A stretch of 64,000 nt of DNA from contig JAFRMA010000071.1 in NCBI GenBank assembly GCA_017430925.1, positions 1-64,000 of the forward strand, written 5' to 3'. Below are positions 27,254 through 35,235 of this stretch, piece by piece. The notes beneath the pieces are model-generated. The model was not told where the DNA came from. It searched no databases and saw only the letters and a list, made by a program, of their open reading frames with translations. The stretch is from Solobacterium sp. GTDB lineage: Bacteria; Bacillota_I; Bacilli_A; Erysipelotrichales; Erysipelotrichaceae. Numbering within the stretch: position 1 is the stretch's first letter; every line of letters starts with the position of its first letter. A program made the translations under genes and the position numbers.

Positions 27254-28786
27254 CTAAAGACTGCAGGTAAATCCGTAAACCGGATCCCCTTCGGAATTGA
27301 ACAATTTAGCGACACAATAGTTTTCTTCACAATACCGGATCTGTATCTCCGGTTCGTTCCTGAAATTCCCTTTCAGAACCAGATGTTCACCGGTTACTTC
27401 CGCTTCGTATTCCAGCGATCTTTCCCCGGCGTACAGGAAGAGATCCTGGTGAAGGTCTCCGCGGATGTGTAATCCTTCCGCATGGTCAAACGTGAATTCT
27501 ATACAGTCTTCACCACGCTTCACCGAAGATAATGACGGACAATCGCCGATATACTTGTCATTCCCGTAGACATGTCTCATGACACTTCGTCCGAGACGTT
27601 CACCGACAAGTCTCTTATGACGGGGATGGATGTTAAACTCTTCTCCGGCATCCAGGATACAGATATCATGAACATCTGCCAGTTCCAGGGAAACCTTGTG
27701 CTGCAGATGACGCATTTCCGCGTACTTCTTCGCACCGGTGATTCCGACACCGCGGAACGGAGCCAGTTCAACCTGGAAGAACGGAAGTTCTTCAGCCCAG
27801 AGTCTGCGCCAGCTTTGAATCATTGTCTTCATACTTTCGTCGTAGAAGTCTGCCCAGTCACGCGCGTCATCGTCTTCTCCCTGATACCAGAGGAAGCCCT
27901 TCAGCGCATACGGAGCCACCCGCTTCAGCATCATCTCATATAACCCGGAGGGTCTTGTGGCAGAGCGCGGTGCGATTGGATATGTCCCCCAGATACTGAT
28001 ATCCGGTTTTGGCAGATTCCCCAGATTCTTGAAGAATTCTGTCATATCCTCACCCATCATGAACCTGTCGTTGAATTCTCTCTGTTTTTCATCCGGTACA
28101 GGTACAGGCAGTTCCGAAGTCTCAATATACTTCCGCCAGTCGATCTGACTGCAGTTGTTTTCATATTCTTCCAATACCGGTGATAGTTTTTCGTTATTCT
28201 TCAGGTCTTCCATCGCTGTCCACGCAGATGCCGGTGTGCCGCCCCAGTTACAACCGATGATTCCCACCGGCACTCTCAGTTCTTTCCTCAGGATCCTTGC
28301 CATGTATGCGCCGACAGCCGAAAACATGATCTTATTTGACGGTCCTTCCCAGCGTCTCCAGAATCCCTGTTCGGGAACAGGTTCCTTCTCCAGATAGCCC
28401 AGGAACGGTGTCTGCGGGAAACAGAAGAAACGCAGGTCAGGATCGTCTTCTGAATTCTTCATTTCTTCCGCGTCCACGTCATATTTCATGATGAATTCCA
28501 TGTTGGATTGTCCGCCCGCAAGCCAGACTTCTCCTACCGCAATATCCGTGAACTGCAGTACTTCACCGGTAACTTTGGAAGCGACTTTCAACGTGATTCC
28601 GGTTCCCGGCTCCTGCGGCGGAAGCACAACCTTCCAGAATCCGTTATCCGTGTTTGCGCACACACGATCTTCTCCCAGTTCAACGAGGATCTCGTCATCC
28701 GCAGCGCTTCTGCCCCATACCGGGATCTCCTTGTGCTGCTGGAAGACCATGTGTTCTCCGAATATTTCAGCTAGTTGTAATTTCAT
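27254..28786 (-). CDS. Sialate O-acetylesterase family protein
   Basis: A 510-residue SASA-type carbohydrate esterase. The N-terminal beta domain begins LAEIFGEHMVFQQ. Block I of the SGNH fold appears as LAGGQSNMEF (Ser about 95), and the central WYQGEDDA block is typical. A late RHKRLVGERLG region precedes a C-terminal beta domain. There is no signal peptide. These enzymes remove acetyl groups from sialic acids or from xylan-type sugars; no sialic acid genes are present here, so the latter fits better. The gap to the next gene upstream is 11 bases. Confidence 0.92.
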   Translation of the reverse strand: MKLQLAEIFGEHMVFQQHKEIPVWGRSAADDEILVELGEDRVCANTDNGFWKVVLPPQEPGTGITLKVASKVTGEVLQFTDIAVGEVWLAGGQSNMEFIMKYDVDAEEMKNSEDDPDLRFFCFPQTPFLGYLEKEPVPEQGFWRRWEGPSNKIMFSAVGAYMARILRKELRVPVGIIGCNWGGTPASAWTAMEDLKNNEKLSPVLEEYENNCSQIDWRKYIETSELPVPVPDEKQREFNDRFMMGEDMTEFFKNLGNLPKPDISIWGTYPIAPRSATRPSGLYEMMLKRVAPYALKGFLWYQGEDDDARDWADFYDESMKTMIQSWRRLWAEELPFFQVELAPFRGVGITGAKKYAEMRHLQHKVSLELADVHDICILDAGEEFNIHPRHKRLVGERLGRSVMRHVYGNDKYIGDCPSLSSVKRGEDCIEFTFDHAEGLHIRGDLHQDLFLYAGERSLEYEAEVTGEHLVLKGNFRNEPEIQIRYCEENYCVAKLFNSEGDPVYGFTCSL

Positions 28787-28797
28787 ATTTCTTCCTC

Positions 28798-29659
28798 CTA
28801 GAGTATTCTTCCTTCAACATCCTTGAAGAAACGGTCACAATCTCTTGCGGTAAGCTCCGGCATTTCATCGGCACCGCCGTGTCCGAGATGCTGGTACATC
28901 AGGTATTGTGCTCCTGGAATGGCTTTGGCAACTTCCAGGGCTGCTTCCGGTGTCGCAAGAGGATCCAGCCCTCCTTCCCAGATCAGTATCGGGAAAGATA
29001 TTTCGTGAAGTCTTTCAATCAGTTCTTCCTGGCTCTTTGCCTTACATCCGGTCATATCTCCCAGCATAGGCAAGGCAAAATTCTTCTTTCTTTCTGTGCA
29101 TCAGGATATCCAGATGTTCCTCAAAGTTTTCTTTTCTTCTCTTAAGTCTCTGCGGATTCTCCGTAGGCCAGTTTTCGATCCAGGCAACCCGGGAGAGTAC
29201 TTCTTTATTCCCGACGTATTCTTCCGCATGATCACGCATCTTCTTCAGCGGACCGGGCAGGTCTCTCTCCTCGTGGTATTGGGTGATTCCGTCACAGCAG
29301 ACGTAGGCACGGATCAGTTCCGGCTTATGGAAGGCAATATACCAGGCCGCCCAGTTTCCGTGGGATATTCCTGTATAGTAAAACGATTTGATACCCATGA
29401 CTTCCGCAAATGCCATCAAATCTTCACCCCAGACTTCGGCATAGTCTCTTAACGTTTCATCATAGATATGTTCAGATTCACCGTATCCTCTCATATACAC
29501 GAGGAAGCAGTGATAATCATACGGAGGCTGTCCCAGTAAAGCCATGTGGGAGTCCTTGAAGAAGAAGTTCTGTGTTGACAAGAGATACTTATCTCCGCTT
29601 CCGTATTCACGGTAAGCCAGCGTAATACCATTTACTTTTACAGTCTTGATTTCATGCAT
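28798..29659 (-). pseudogene. Alpha/beta hydrolase split by a one-base frameshift
   Basis: Two overlapping frames make one hydrolase of about 286 residues. The first (29042-29659, 205 residues) holds the nucleophile elbow TGISHGN. The second (28798-29073) holds the acidic residue of WEGGLDPL and the catalytic His of YQHLGHGG. Dropping one T from the four-T run (plus-strand A at 29077-29080) gives a smooth join, EEFALPMLGD. As written, neither part has a full triad. It is first in the minus-strand operon, so a real break would also affect coupling to the next gene. A sequencing error is the main alternative. Confidence 0.8.
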
Positions 29660-29691
29660 GATGGTTCCTCATTTCTGTATCTGTTTCAAGC

Positions 29692-29721
29692 ATAACAAAG
29701 CCTGTATATAAAAGAATTCAA
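29692..29721 (-). promoter_or_regulatory. Candidate promoter of the minus-strand esterase/GH13 operon
   Basis: Minus strand: TTGAAT, an 18-base spacer and TGTTAT, each four of six to consensus, about 32 bases upstream of the hydrolase ATG. The surroundings are very AT-rich. Confidence 0.35.
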
Positions 29722-29848
29722 ATAAAAATTCTCTGTTTATAAATTTCTATTCTTTCTTTTTTTTGGAAATTCAGCATACATATTTACAAGGATTTTCCCT
29801 GTGTTCTTGGGATAATGAACATAGAAAACTGCGCTCCACCGAAACAGG

Positions 29849-29943
29849 CGGTAAAGAAAAGGAGGAATACCGTGGCTCGCGGGTCAGCATTGTGGAGACG
29901 TGCTGAGAATGTCTCATATCTTTATGTCGGTATGAGATGAGAC
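29849..29943 (+). promoter_or_regulatory. Structured leader upstream of the UgpC-like ATPase gene
   Basis: Three small stems follow each other: CGGTA/TACCG (29849-29853 with 29868-29872), enclosing a perfect AAGGAGG; TCAGCA/TGCTGA (29884-29889 with 29901-29906); and TCTCATATC/GGTATGAGA (29912-29920 with 29929-29937). GTCTCAT at 29911 can pair instead with ATGAGAC at 29937, giving two exclusive folds. It matches no riboswitch class I can recall. Confidence 0.4.
29872..29940 (+). CDS. Possible 22-residue leader peptide
   Basis: A GTG start six bases after a perfect AAGGAGG opens a 22-codon frame ending in TGA. It is rich in Arg, begins with ARGSALW and ends with YVGMR. It lies in the same frame as the downstream ATPase, whose ATG comes 13 codons after the TGA and lacks a good ribosome site of its own. 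A regulatory upstream frame is possible. No homolog is known to me. Confidence 0.35.
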   Translation: MARGSALWRRAENVSYLYVGMR

Positions 29944-29979
29944 AGGAAAGCGGAGGCGGAACTGTCAGAGCGGTCAAGA

Positions 29980-31176
29980 ATGTCTAGTATAACATTAAAG
30001 AACATTAAGAAGATCTATCCGATCACAGCAGATGAAGTAAAATCCCGGAAGAAAGCAAAGAAACCGCAGGAAACTGCGCCGGCAGAAGGTTTTGTCCCGA
30101 ATCTGCAGATCACCGATGAAGGTGTTGTGGCTGTACAGGAATTTAATCTTGAAATCAAAGATAAGGAATTCGTCGTACTTGTAGGACCTTCCGGATGCGG
30201 TAAGTCAACAACACTGCGTATGATTGCAGGTCTGGAAGAAATCACTTCCGGTGAATTGTATATCGGAGATGTCCTGTCCAACGTCATTGCGCCGAGAGAC
30301 CGGAACATTGCGATGGTTTTCCAGAACTATTCCCTTTATCCGCATATGACGGTCTATGATAACATGGCGTTCTCTCTGAAACTGGCGAAGATGCCGAAAG
30401 ATGAGATCGACAAGAAAGTACGCGAAGCAGCCAAGACCCTGGAGATCACCCAGATTCTGGACAGACTGCCTAAAGCTCTTTCCGGCGGTCAGAGACAGCG
30501 TGTCGCTATCGGACGTGCAATCGTCAGACAGCCGCAGGTCATCCTGATGGATGAGCCTTTGTCCAACCTGGATGCCAAATTACGTGGTCAGATGCGTTCA
30601 GAGATCATCAAGCTTCGTAAGAAGATCGATACAACCTTTGTCTACGTTACTCATGACCAGGTGGAAGCCATGACCCTTGGAGACCGTATCGTTGTCATGA
30701 AAGACGGCTTTATCCAGCAGGTAGGTGCACCGCAGGAAGTCTTCAATCATCCTGTTAACACATTCGTCGCAGGCTTTATCGGTACACCGCAGATCAACTT
30801 CTTCCATCATGTGCCGATGACCAGGAAAGACGGTGACTACTACATCACGATCCAGGGTCTGGATATCAAACTGGATGACAAGCACCAGAAAACCCTGAAA
30901 GAAAAGAATTATCCGGAATGTGAGGTCATTGTCGGCGTACGTCCTGTCCATGTGGAAATGGCAGACCAGGGTTTCAGCGGTGAGATCGAAGTATCCGAAA
31001 TGATGGGCAGTGAGGTACATCTCCACATTAATATGAACGGTGATGATATCGTAGCTGTTATTCCTACAGCAAATCTGGATCTGGACAAGGTTGAGATCGG
31101 TGAGAAGTTTACATTTAACTTCAATCCGAGATTACTTCATGTCTTCAATGCTGAGACAGAAGAGAACGTGATCTAA
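29980..31176 (+). CDS. Multi-sugar ABC ATPase UgpC/MsmX-like
   Basis: A 398-residue ATPase of the UgpC/MsmX class, which often serves several sugar importers from one unlinked gene. Walker [10 protein letters not shown] is at 69-77, the Q-loop [15 protein letters not shown] at 114-128, LSGGQ at 167-171 and Walker B ILMDEP near 188-193, followed by the regulatory beta domain. A Lys/Pro/Ala-rich insert of about 30 residues lies at 15-47, in the same place as in the ATPase at 123-1178. No permease gene adjoins it. A terminator follows directly. The leader upstream suggests special control. Confidence 0.94.
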   Translation: MSSITLKNIKKIYPITADEVKSRKKAKKPQETAPAEGFVPNLQITDEGVVAVQEFNLEIKDKEFVVLVGPSGCGKSTTLRMIAGLEEITSGELYIGDVLSNVIAPRDRNIAMVFQNYSLYPHMTVYDNMAFSLKLAKMPKDEIDKKVREAAKTLEITQILDRLPKALSGGQRQRVAIGRAIVRQPQVILMDEPLSNLDAKLRGQMRSEIIKLRKKIDTTFVYVTHDQVEAMTLGDRIVVMKDGFIQQVGAPQEVFNHPVNTFVAGFIGTPQINFFHHVPMTRKDGDYYITIQGLDIKLDDKHQKTLKEKNYPECEVIVGVRPVHVEMADQGFSGEIEVSEMMGSEVHLHINMNGDDIVAVIPTANLDLDKVEIGEKFTFNFNPRLLHVFNAETEENVI

Positions 31177-31183
31177 AACATAA

Positions 31184-31209
31184 AGGTCCATACAGTGTAT
31201 GGACTTTTT
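31184..31209 (+). terminator. Rho-independent terminator of the UgpC-like gene
   Basis: A perfect 8-bp stem GTCCATAC/GTATGGAC with a three-base loop and five T. The T run also abuts the ribosome site of the next gene, so some readthrough may supply that gene. Confidence 0.9.
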
Positions 31210-31220
31210 CAGGAGGAACT

Positions 31221-32183
31221 ATGTATCAGAAGAATTATGAGGAATTAGCCAGGTGTATACAGGAAGATGCGGTGATCATCCCTGTCGCAAGACATAGAAA
31301 ACCGGACGGGACGATGAATGTCGAACAGAACCTGAAAACCTGGAATGATGCGGTCAAAAGGTTTATCCAGACACCGTTGTGGCCAGAGGGACAGACACCG
31401 GGATACGATGACCGGGATCCTCTTCAGCCGGAACCATCCCTGATTTTCGTGCCGGGACAGAATACGGAAGAAAAGAGAGGAACGATCATCGTCAGCTGCG
31501 GCGGAGGTTTCGAGACCAGAACCGGATGCGAAGGATTCAACGTTGCGGAATACTTCTCCAGACATGGGTTTAATACAGCGATCCTCACTTATCGTCTTAA
31601 GCCTTACGGAAGAAAAGATGCCCTGCTGGATATCCAGAGAGCGATCCGTATGATCCGCAGCAAGAAAGATGAATTCGGTGTAACGGATAAAGTTGTATGT
31701 ATGGGCTTCTCCGCAGGTGGTATGTTGTCCGGGAATGCGGCAACACACTTTGACTCCGGAGATCCGCAGGCACAGGATCCTGTGGAAAGAGAGTCCTGCC
31801 GTCCTGACGGTGCTGTATTAGGCTACGGAGCATTCGCGTTTGCGGGTCTTCCCGGAGGATTCTTTGTGGATCCTTTCTCCAATGTGATCCGCAACCCGTT
31901 CTTTGCGGATAAAGAAGAACTGTTCTATTATTCGCCGGAAGTGAACATCACGCGGGAAACACCTCCGTTCTTCATCTGGCAGACAAACAGTGATGATCCG
32001 CGGAATTCCTTTACTCTCGGGCAGGCACTGACGGCTGCAGGTATTCCCTTTGAGATGCATCTGTTCCCGGAGGGTGTACATGGTCTGGCGCTGGCAGACG
32101 GCAGGAACGATCTCGGGATGAATGTGCCGCAGACAGCGAAATGGGCAGAACTTTGTACTGGCTGGCTGGACAAGATTCTATAA
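31221..32183 (+). CDS. Alpha/beta hydrolase (acetyl esterase/lipase group)
   Basis: A 320-residue esterase of the hormone-sensitive-lipase/BD-FAE-like group. The oxyanion segment VSCGGGF is near residue 95, the nucleophile elbow GFSAGGM near 165, the acidic residue likely in QTNSDDPR near 257 and the His in EGVHGLAL near 290. There is no signal peptide. AGGAGG lies five bases from the ATG. It sits between two terminators and could rely on readthrough from the ATPase gene. Likely substrate: acetylated oligosaccharides. Confidence 0.88.
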   Translation: MYQKNYEELARCIQEDAVIIPVARHRKPDGTMNVEQNLKTWNDAVKRFIQTPLWPEGQTPGYDDRDPLQPEPSLIFVPGQNTEEKRGTIIVSCGGGFETRTGCEGFNVAEYFSRHGFNTAILTYRLKPYGRKDALLDIQRAIRMIRSKKDEFGVTDKVVCMGFSAGGMLSGNAATHFDSGDPQAQDPVERESCRPDGAVLGYGAFAFAGLPGGFFVDPFSNVIRNPFFADKEELFYYSPEVNITRETPPFFIWQTNSDDPRNSFTLGQALTAAGIPFEMHLFPEGVHGLALADGRNDLGMNVPQTAKWAELCTGWLDKIL

Positions 32184-32206
32184 GTTTATTCCTATACAGA
32201 TAAGAT

Positions 32207-32229
32207 AAAGGTTCCTCAAAGGAACCTTT
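32207..32229. terminator. Bidirectional terminator, esterase and TfoX-like genes
   Basis: A 9-bp perfect stem AAAGGTTCC/GGAACCTTT with a five-base loop, placed between convergent genes and touching the stop codon of the minus-strand gene. Confidence 0.85.
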
Positions 32230-32555
32230 CATTTCTTCTTCGTCTTTCTTTCCGGGAGTTCATCCCACATCTCTTCAATCATTTCCTGCAGAGTATCTCT
32301 GTCCTCCAGGATCGTACATACCAGCATCTCCTTTGCGCCTTCGTACGGCAATGCCAGATAACTGTCCGGCATATATTTCTTACTGGTTTCCGTAACCCGG
32401 ATCAGTAACTCTCCGGACTCATAGATACCTCCGAAGATCCGGTCGTTATAGTAGAAGATATAACCTCCCATCATGCCGATCTGCCGTATTCCCGGTAATC
32501 CGCGCAGCTGGTCCATGACATATTCCATCATGTGTTTATTCTGTTCTTTTCCCAT
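32229..32555 (-). CDS. TfoX N-terminal domain protein
   Basis: A 108-residue protein with the TfoX/Sxy N-terminal fold: the IRQIGMMGGYIFYYNDRIFGGIY segment (residues about 24-46), then LLIRV and YLALPYEGA. In proteobacteria TfoX promotes competence genes, but stand-alone N-terminal domains in Firmicutes are uncharacterised. It is the last gene of a six-gene minus-strand operon led by a WYL regulator, and its Lys-rich tail ends on the terminator. Confidence 0.85.
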   Translation of the reverse strand: MGKEQNKHMMEYVMDQLRGLPGIRQIGMMGGYIFYYNDRIFGGIYESGELLIRVTETSKKYMPDSYLALPYEGAKEMLVCTILEDRDTLQEMIEEMWDELPERKTKKK

Positions 32556-32564
32556 GATTTACCT

Positions 32565-33311
32565 CTATTCCTCCAGTAATTTCAGGAACTTCTTATCGGA
32601 CTGTATTTCATTTGTGACATAACTTCCGTCCTTGAACAGGGCGTAGGTAGTGACCGGTGACGGTGTATTCTGCGCCGTGATTCTGTCCTGAATATGCACA
32701 GAGCGGAACGGCACTCCGTGTGCTTTGGCTATCTCTTCAATTACCGGTACATATTTGGCTGTAAACGGACACTGGTGTGTGTAATACAGGACATAACCGG
32801 TTTCTTCCGTATGCGGGTGTTTCGCGCATTCTCTGAACTTCGGAGACGGCGTTCCTGCCTCAAGGGGTAGATACCACAGCTGTATACCGTTATCGGATTC
32901 ATCTGCCACGGCAAACCCCTTATATTTCAGGAACTTGGGATCTGCCAGGAATCCCCTTTTCTTTGCGGAAGACAGGATACATAACCCGGTTTTCCCTTTC
33001 GCTTTACTGTCCTCGATACAATACCCAAGCAGGTCATTCGCATATCCATGTCCCTTAAACGAACCGGATACCCACAGACAATCAATATACATGTATTCCG
33101 GGGCTTCAACGGGGATCCATGCGTTCTCCGCCGGGATATACTCAATAAAGCATTTTCCTCTTTCCTTACTCTTCAGGAAAACAAGACCTTCATCCAGTCT
33201 GTCTTTCAGCCAGGCTTTCTTGGAAGATACCTGGATATCCTTGTTGTTGGATATGGCACAGCAAATATGTTCCTGTTCAAGATTTTCTTTTGTGATCCGG
33301 ATATATTCCAT
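32565..33311 (-). CDS. GNAT acetyltransferase with YoaP-like C-terminal domain
   Basis: A 248-residue protein. The N-terminal 150 residues form a GNAT N-acetyltransferase fold, with an acetyl-CoA-loop-like GHGYANDLLGY near 95-105. The C-terminal 75 residues (VLYYTHQCPFTAKYV to ITAQNTPSPVTTYALF) match the YoaP-like domain found on such proteins in Bacillota. The substrate is unknown. AAGGAG lies ahead of the ATG, overlapping the stop of the radical SAM gene. It belongs to the WYL-led operon. Confidence 0.82.
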   Translation of the reverse strand: MEYIRITKENLEQEHICCAISNNKDIQVSSKKAWLKDRLDEGLVFLKSKERGKCFIEYIPAENAWIPVEAPEYMYIDCLWVSGSFKGHGYANDLLGYCIEDSKAKGKTGLCILSSAKKRGFLADPKFLKYKGFAVADESDNGIQLWYLPLEAGTPSPKFRECAKHPHTEETGYVLYYTHQCPFTAKYVPVIEEIAKAHGVPFRSVHIQDRITAQNTPSPVTTYALFKDGSYVTNEIQSDKKFLKLLEE

Positions 33312-33322
33312 AGTTCTTCTCC

Positions 33323-34201
33323 TTAGATGGCAAATAGATCAATTTGTTTGTATTTCTCCGGCAGTGTACGCATATACCGGAAACAATCTTCCGTCGTATA
33401 CAGGATCTGATGTGTCTGACATACTTCCCGGAACAGCTTCATCAGTTTCTCTGCATTTGGACTTGGCAGTTCGTAGGCATCACCGTATACTTTCATGTAT
33501 TTCTCTTTCATTCCCGGAAATTGTTTGTCCAGGGCTGCATAATAGTATTCCCGGTCTCCTTCTCTCAGGGTAAGTCCCATGTTGAAACAGAGAATTCCCT
33601 TTACACCGGTACGTACACAGGCATCCAGGATCTGCCGGACATTCTCCTCCGTATCGTTGATATACGGCAGGATCGGGGTCATCCATACAACTGTGGGTAT
33701 ACCTCGTTCCTGTAAGATCCGAAGCACTTCGATTCTCCGCTTCGTATTACAGACCTCCGGTTCAATGATCCGGCACAGATCATCGTCATACGTCGTCAGG
33801 GTGATCTGTACGACACATTTCGTTTCCTTGTTTATTTCTTCCAGTAAATCAAGATCCCGGAGTATCCGGTCGGATTTTGTCTGAATCGCGGCGCCGAAGC
33901 CATACTGATGAATGATCTCCAGACATCTGCGGGTCAGACCAAGCTGTTCCTCACAGTGCATGTATGGATCCGACATGGACCCTGTACCGATCATGGCCTT
34001 GTGTCTTTTGGACCGCAGGGCTTTCTCCAGAAGTTCCGGCGCGTTTCGTTTTACTTCGATATCTTCAAACGGGTGGGTAAACTGGTAACACTTACTCCGG
34101 CTGTCACAGTAGATACATCCGTGGGAACATCCCCGGTAGATATTCATTCCGTACCAGCTGCCGCTGCCGGTCAACAATCCCTTCGCGTCGACATAGTGCA
34201 T
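33323..34201 (-). CDS. SPL-family radical SAM protein
   Basis: A 292-residue radical SAM enzyme related to spore photoproduct lyase but lacking its full length. The cluster motif C-x3-C-x2-C is Cys25, Cys29, Cys32 in RGCSHGCIYCDSR. Conserved GTGSMSDPY and QTKSDRILRD segments follow. Members of this subfamily have unknown substrates, and repair of a nucleic acid lesion is only one guess. It sits between GyrI-like and GNAT genes in a probable stress or detoxification operon. Confidence 0.85.
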   Translation of the reverse strand: MHYVDAKGLLTGSGSWYGMNIYRGCSHGCIYCDSRSKCYQFTHPFEDIEVKRNAPELLEKALRSKRHKAMIGTGSMSDPYMHCEEQLGLTRRCLEIIHQYGFGAAIQTKSDRILRDLDLLEEINKETKCVVQITLTTYDDDLCRIIEPEVCNTKRRIEVLRILQERGIPTVVWMTPILPYINDTEENVRQILDACVRTGVKGILCFNMGLTLREGDREYYYAALDKQFPGMKEKYMKVYGDAYELPSPNAEKLMKLFREVCQTHQILYTTEDCFRYMRTLPEKYKQIDLFAI

Positions 34202-34204
34202 GCG

Positions 34205-34837
34205 TTATTTCTCCCGGATCGGATGGCGGATCACGGTCTTCTGCTTCTCCGGAGCGGTCTTTCTTGCGTCAGACAGATAGATTTCATGATGTCTTCGGGT
34301 ATCGGAGAAATCATTCGCATAACCGTTTTCTTCGATGTACTTGTCCATCGCAGCGACAGTTTCCGGTTCGTCGTCATACGCGCCGATATGCATGCATTGT
34401 ACGCACAGGCCTTCCTCCAGAGTCAGATATTCCACTTTGGAAAAATCCTGTTTCTTCTTTACGGACGCTTCCTGTTTTGCCCACGCAAAGTCTTCTTCTG
34501 CCACAAAATCCGGCAGACGGATTACGGAGATCCACTGAAACTTGTCTTTTTGTGTATAATCGACTCCGTTTATGCCTTCCTGCCACCAGAAGCCTTCCAG
34601 GGGCGGTACGACATAATCATAGTATCCCTCAATCTTATGATCACCCTTCTTACTCATCTTGATCGTAAAGGCTATGCCATACAACAACCCGATGGCTTCC
34701 TTGTATTCTCCGCCTTCCTGGTTAGGATCACCGCTGCCGCGAATAGCGATGTAATTCATCTTTGGTACAGTAATGATCTCCGGTCTGGCTTTGGGCAGGT
34801 AAAATTCTTTATATTCTTTCTTAAAGTCAAATGCCAT
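34205..34837 (-). CDS. GyrI-like small-molecule-binding domain protein
   Basis: A 210-residue protein of the GyrI-like/SOUL-fold group (MAFDFKKEYKEFYLP, then IAIRGSGDPN and a C-terminal HEIYLSDARKT). Members bind or hydrolyse small hydrophobic molecules, and some accompany drug-responsive regulators. I start it at MAFDF, eight bases after AAGGAG; an alternative GTG three codons upstream is too close to that site. It follows the VOC gene by five bases. Confidence 0.85.
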   Translation of the reverse strand: MAFDFKKEYKEFYLPKARPEIITVPKMNYIAIRGSGDPNQEGGEYKEAIGLLYGIAFTIKMSKKGDHKIEGYYDYVVPPLEGFWWQEGINGVDYTQKDKFQWISVIRLPDFVAEEDFAWAKQEASVKKKQDFSKVEYLTLEEGLCVQCMHIGAYDDEPETVAAMDKYIEENGYANDFSDTRRHHEIYLSDARKTAPEKQKTVIRHPIREK

Positions 34838-34842
34838 GGTTA

Positions 34843-35235
34843 TCACTCCTTCTGAAACGATCCAATCTCAATCAAATTCCCTTCCGGGTCCGCAATATAG
34901 CAGGTACGTTGTCCCCAGGGTTCTGTTACAGGTGCCAGGATACTCTCTGCCCCGGCGGAGATGACTTGTTCGTATGCTTTGTCTACTGCCGCGTAATTCT
35001 CAACACTCAGGGCAATTTCGTAGTGTCCGTTTATACCATGGCAGTAGGAGAAGGCTCTCCCCGTCATCTTTTCAAAATCTGTTTTTCTGTACAGCAGGAA
35101 CAGCGTACCATCCTTTTCCAGATATACATTGGAGGTATTCTCTTCCTCCTGAATCTCAAATCCCAGTACATCCCTGTAAAAACGGATCATGACCGCCATA
35201 TCATCGACCATAATGCCTAATCCATCCAGCTTCAT
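34843..35235 (-). CDS. VOC-family (glyoxalase/bleomycin-resistance fold) protein
   Basis: A 130-residue VOC protein starting MKLDGLGIMVDDM, with DVLGFEIQEEE and a C-terminal YIADPEGNLIEIGSF, the usual last strand with the metal-ligand Glu. The function could be metal-dependent isomerisation or binding of a toxic ligand; the substrate is unknown. Its ribosome site overlaps the stop of the WYL regulator, so the two are co-translated. Confidence 0.9.
   Translation of the reverse strand: MKLDGLGIMVDDMAVMIRFYRDVLGFEIQEEENTSNVYLEKDGTLFLLYRKTDFEKMTGRAFSYCHGINGHYEIALSVENYAAVDKAYEQVISAGAESILAPVTEPWGQRTCYIADPEGNLIEIGSFQKE

Larger units (their letters stand above)
29660..29979. other. Divergent intergenic region
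   Basis: This 320-base gap separates divergent genes. The left 110 bases are AT-rich and hold the minus-strand promoter. The right 150 bases are more GC-balanced and carry three successive hairpins and a 22-codon frame, described separately. No convincing plus-strand -35/-10 pair was found; a GATAAT at 29811 lacks a well-spaced -35 box. Confidence 0.6.
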
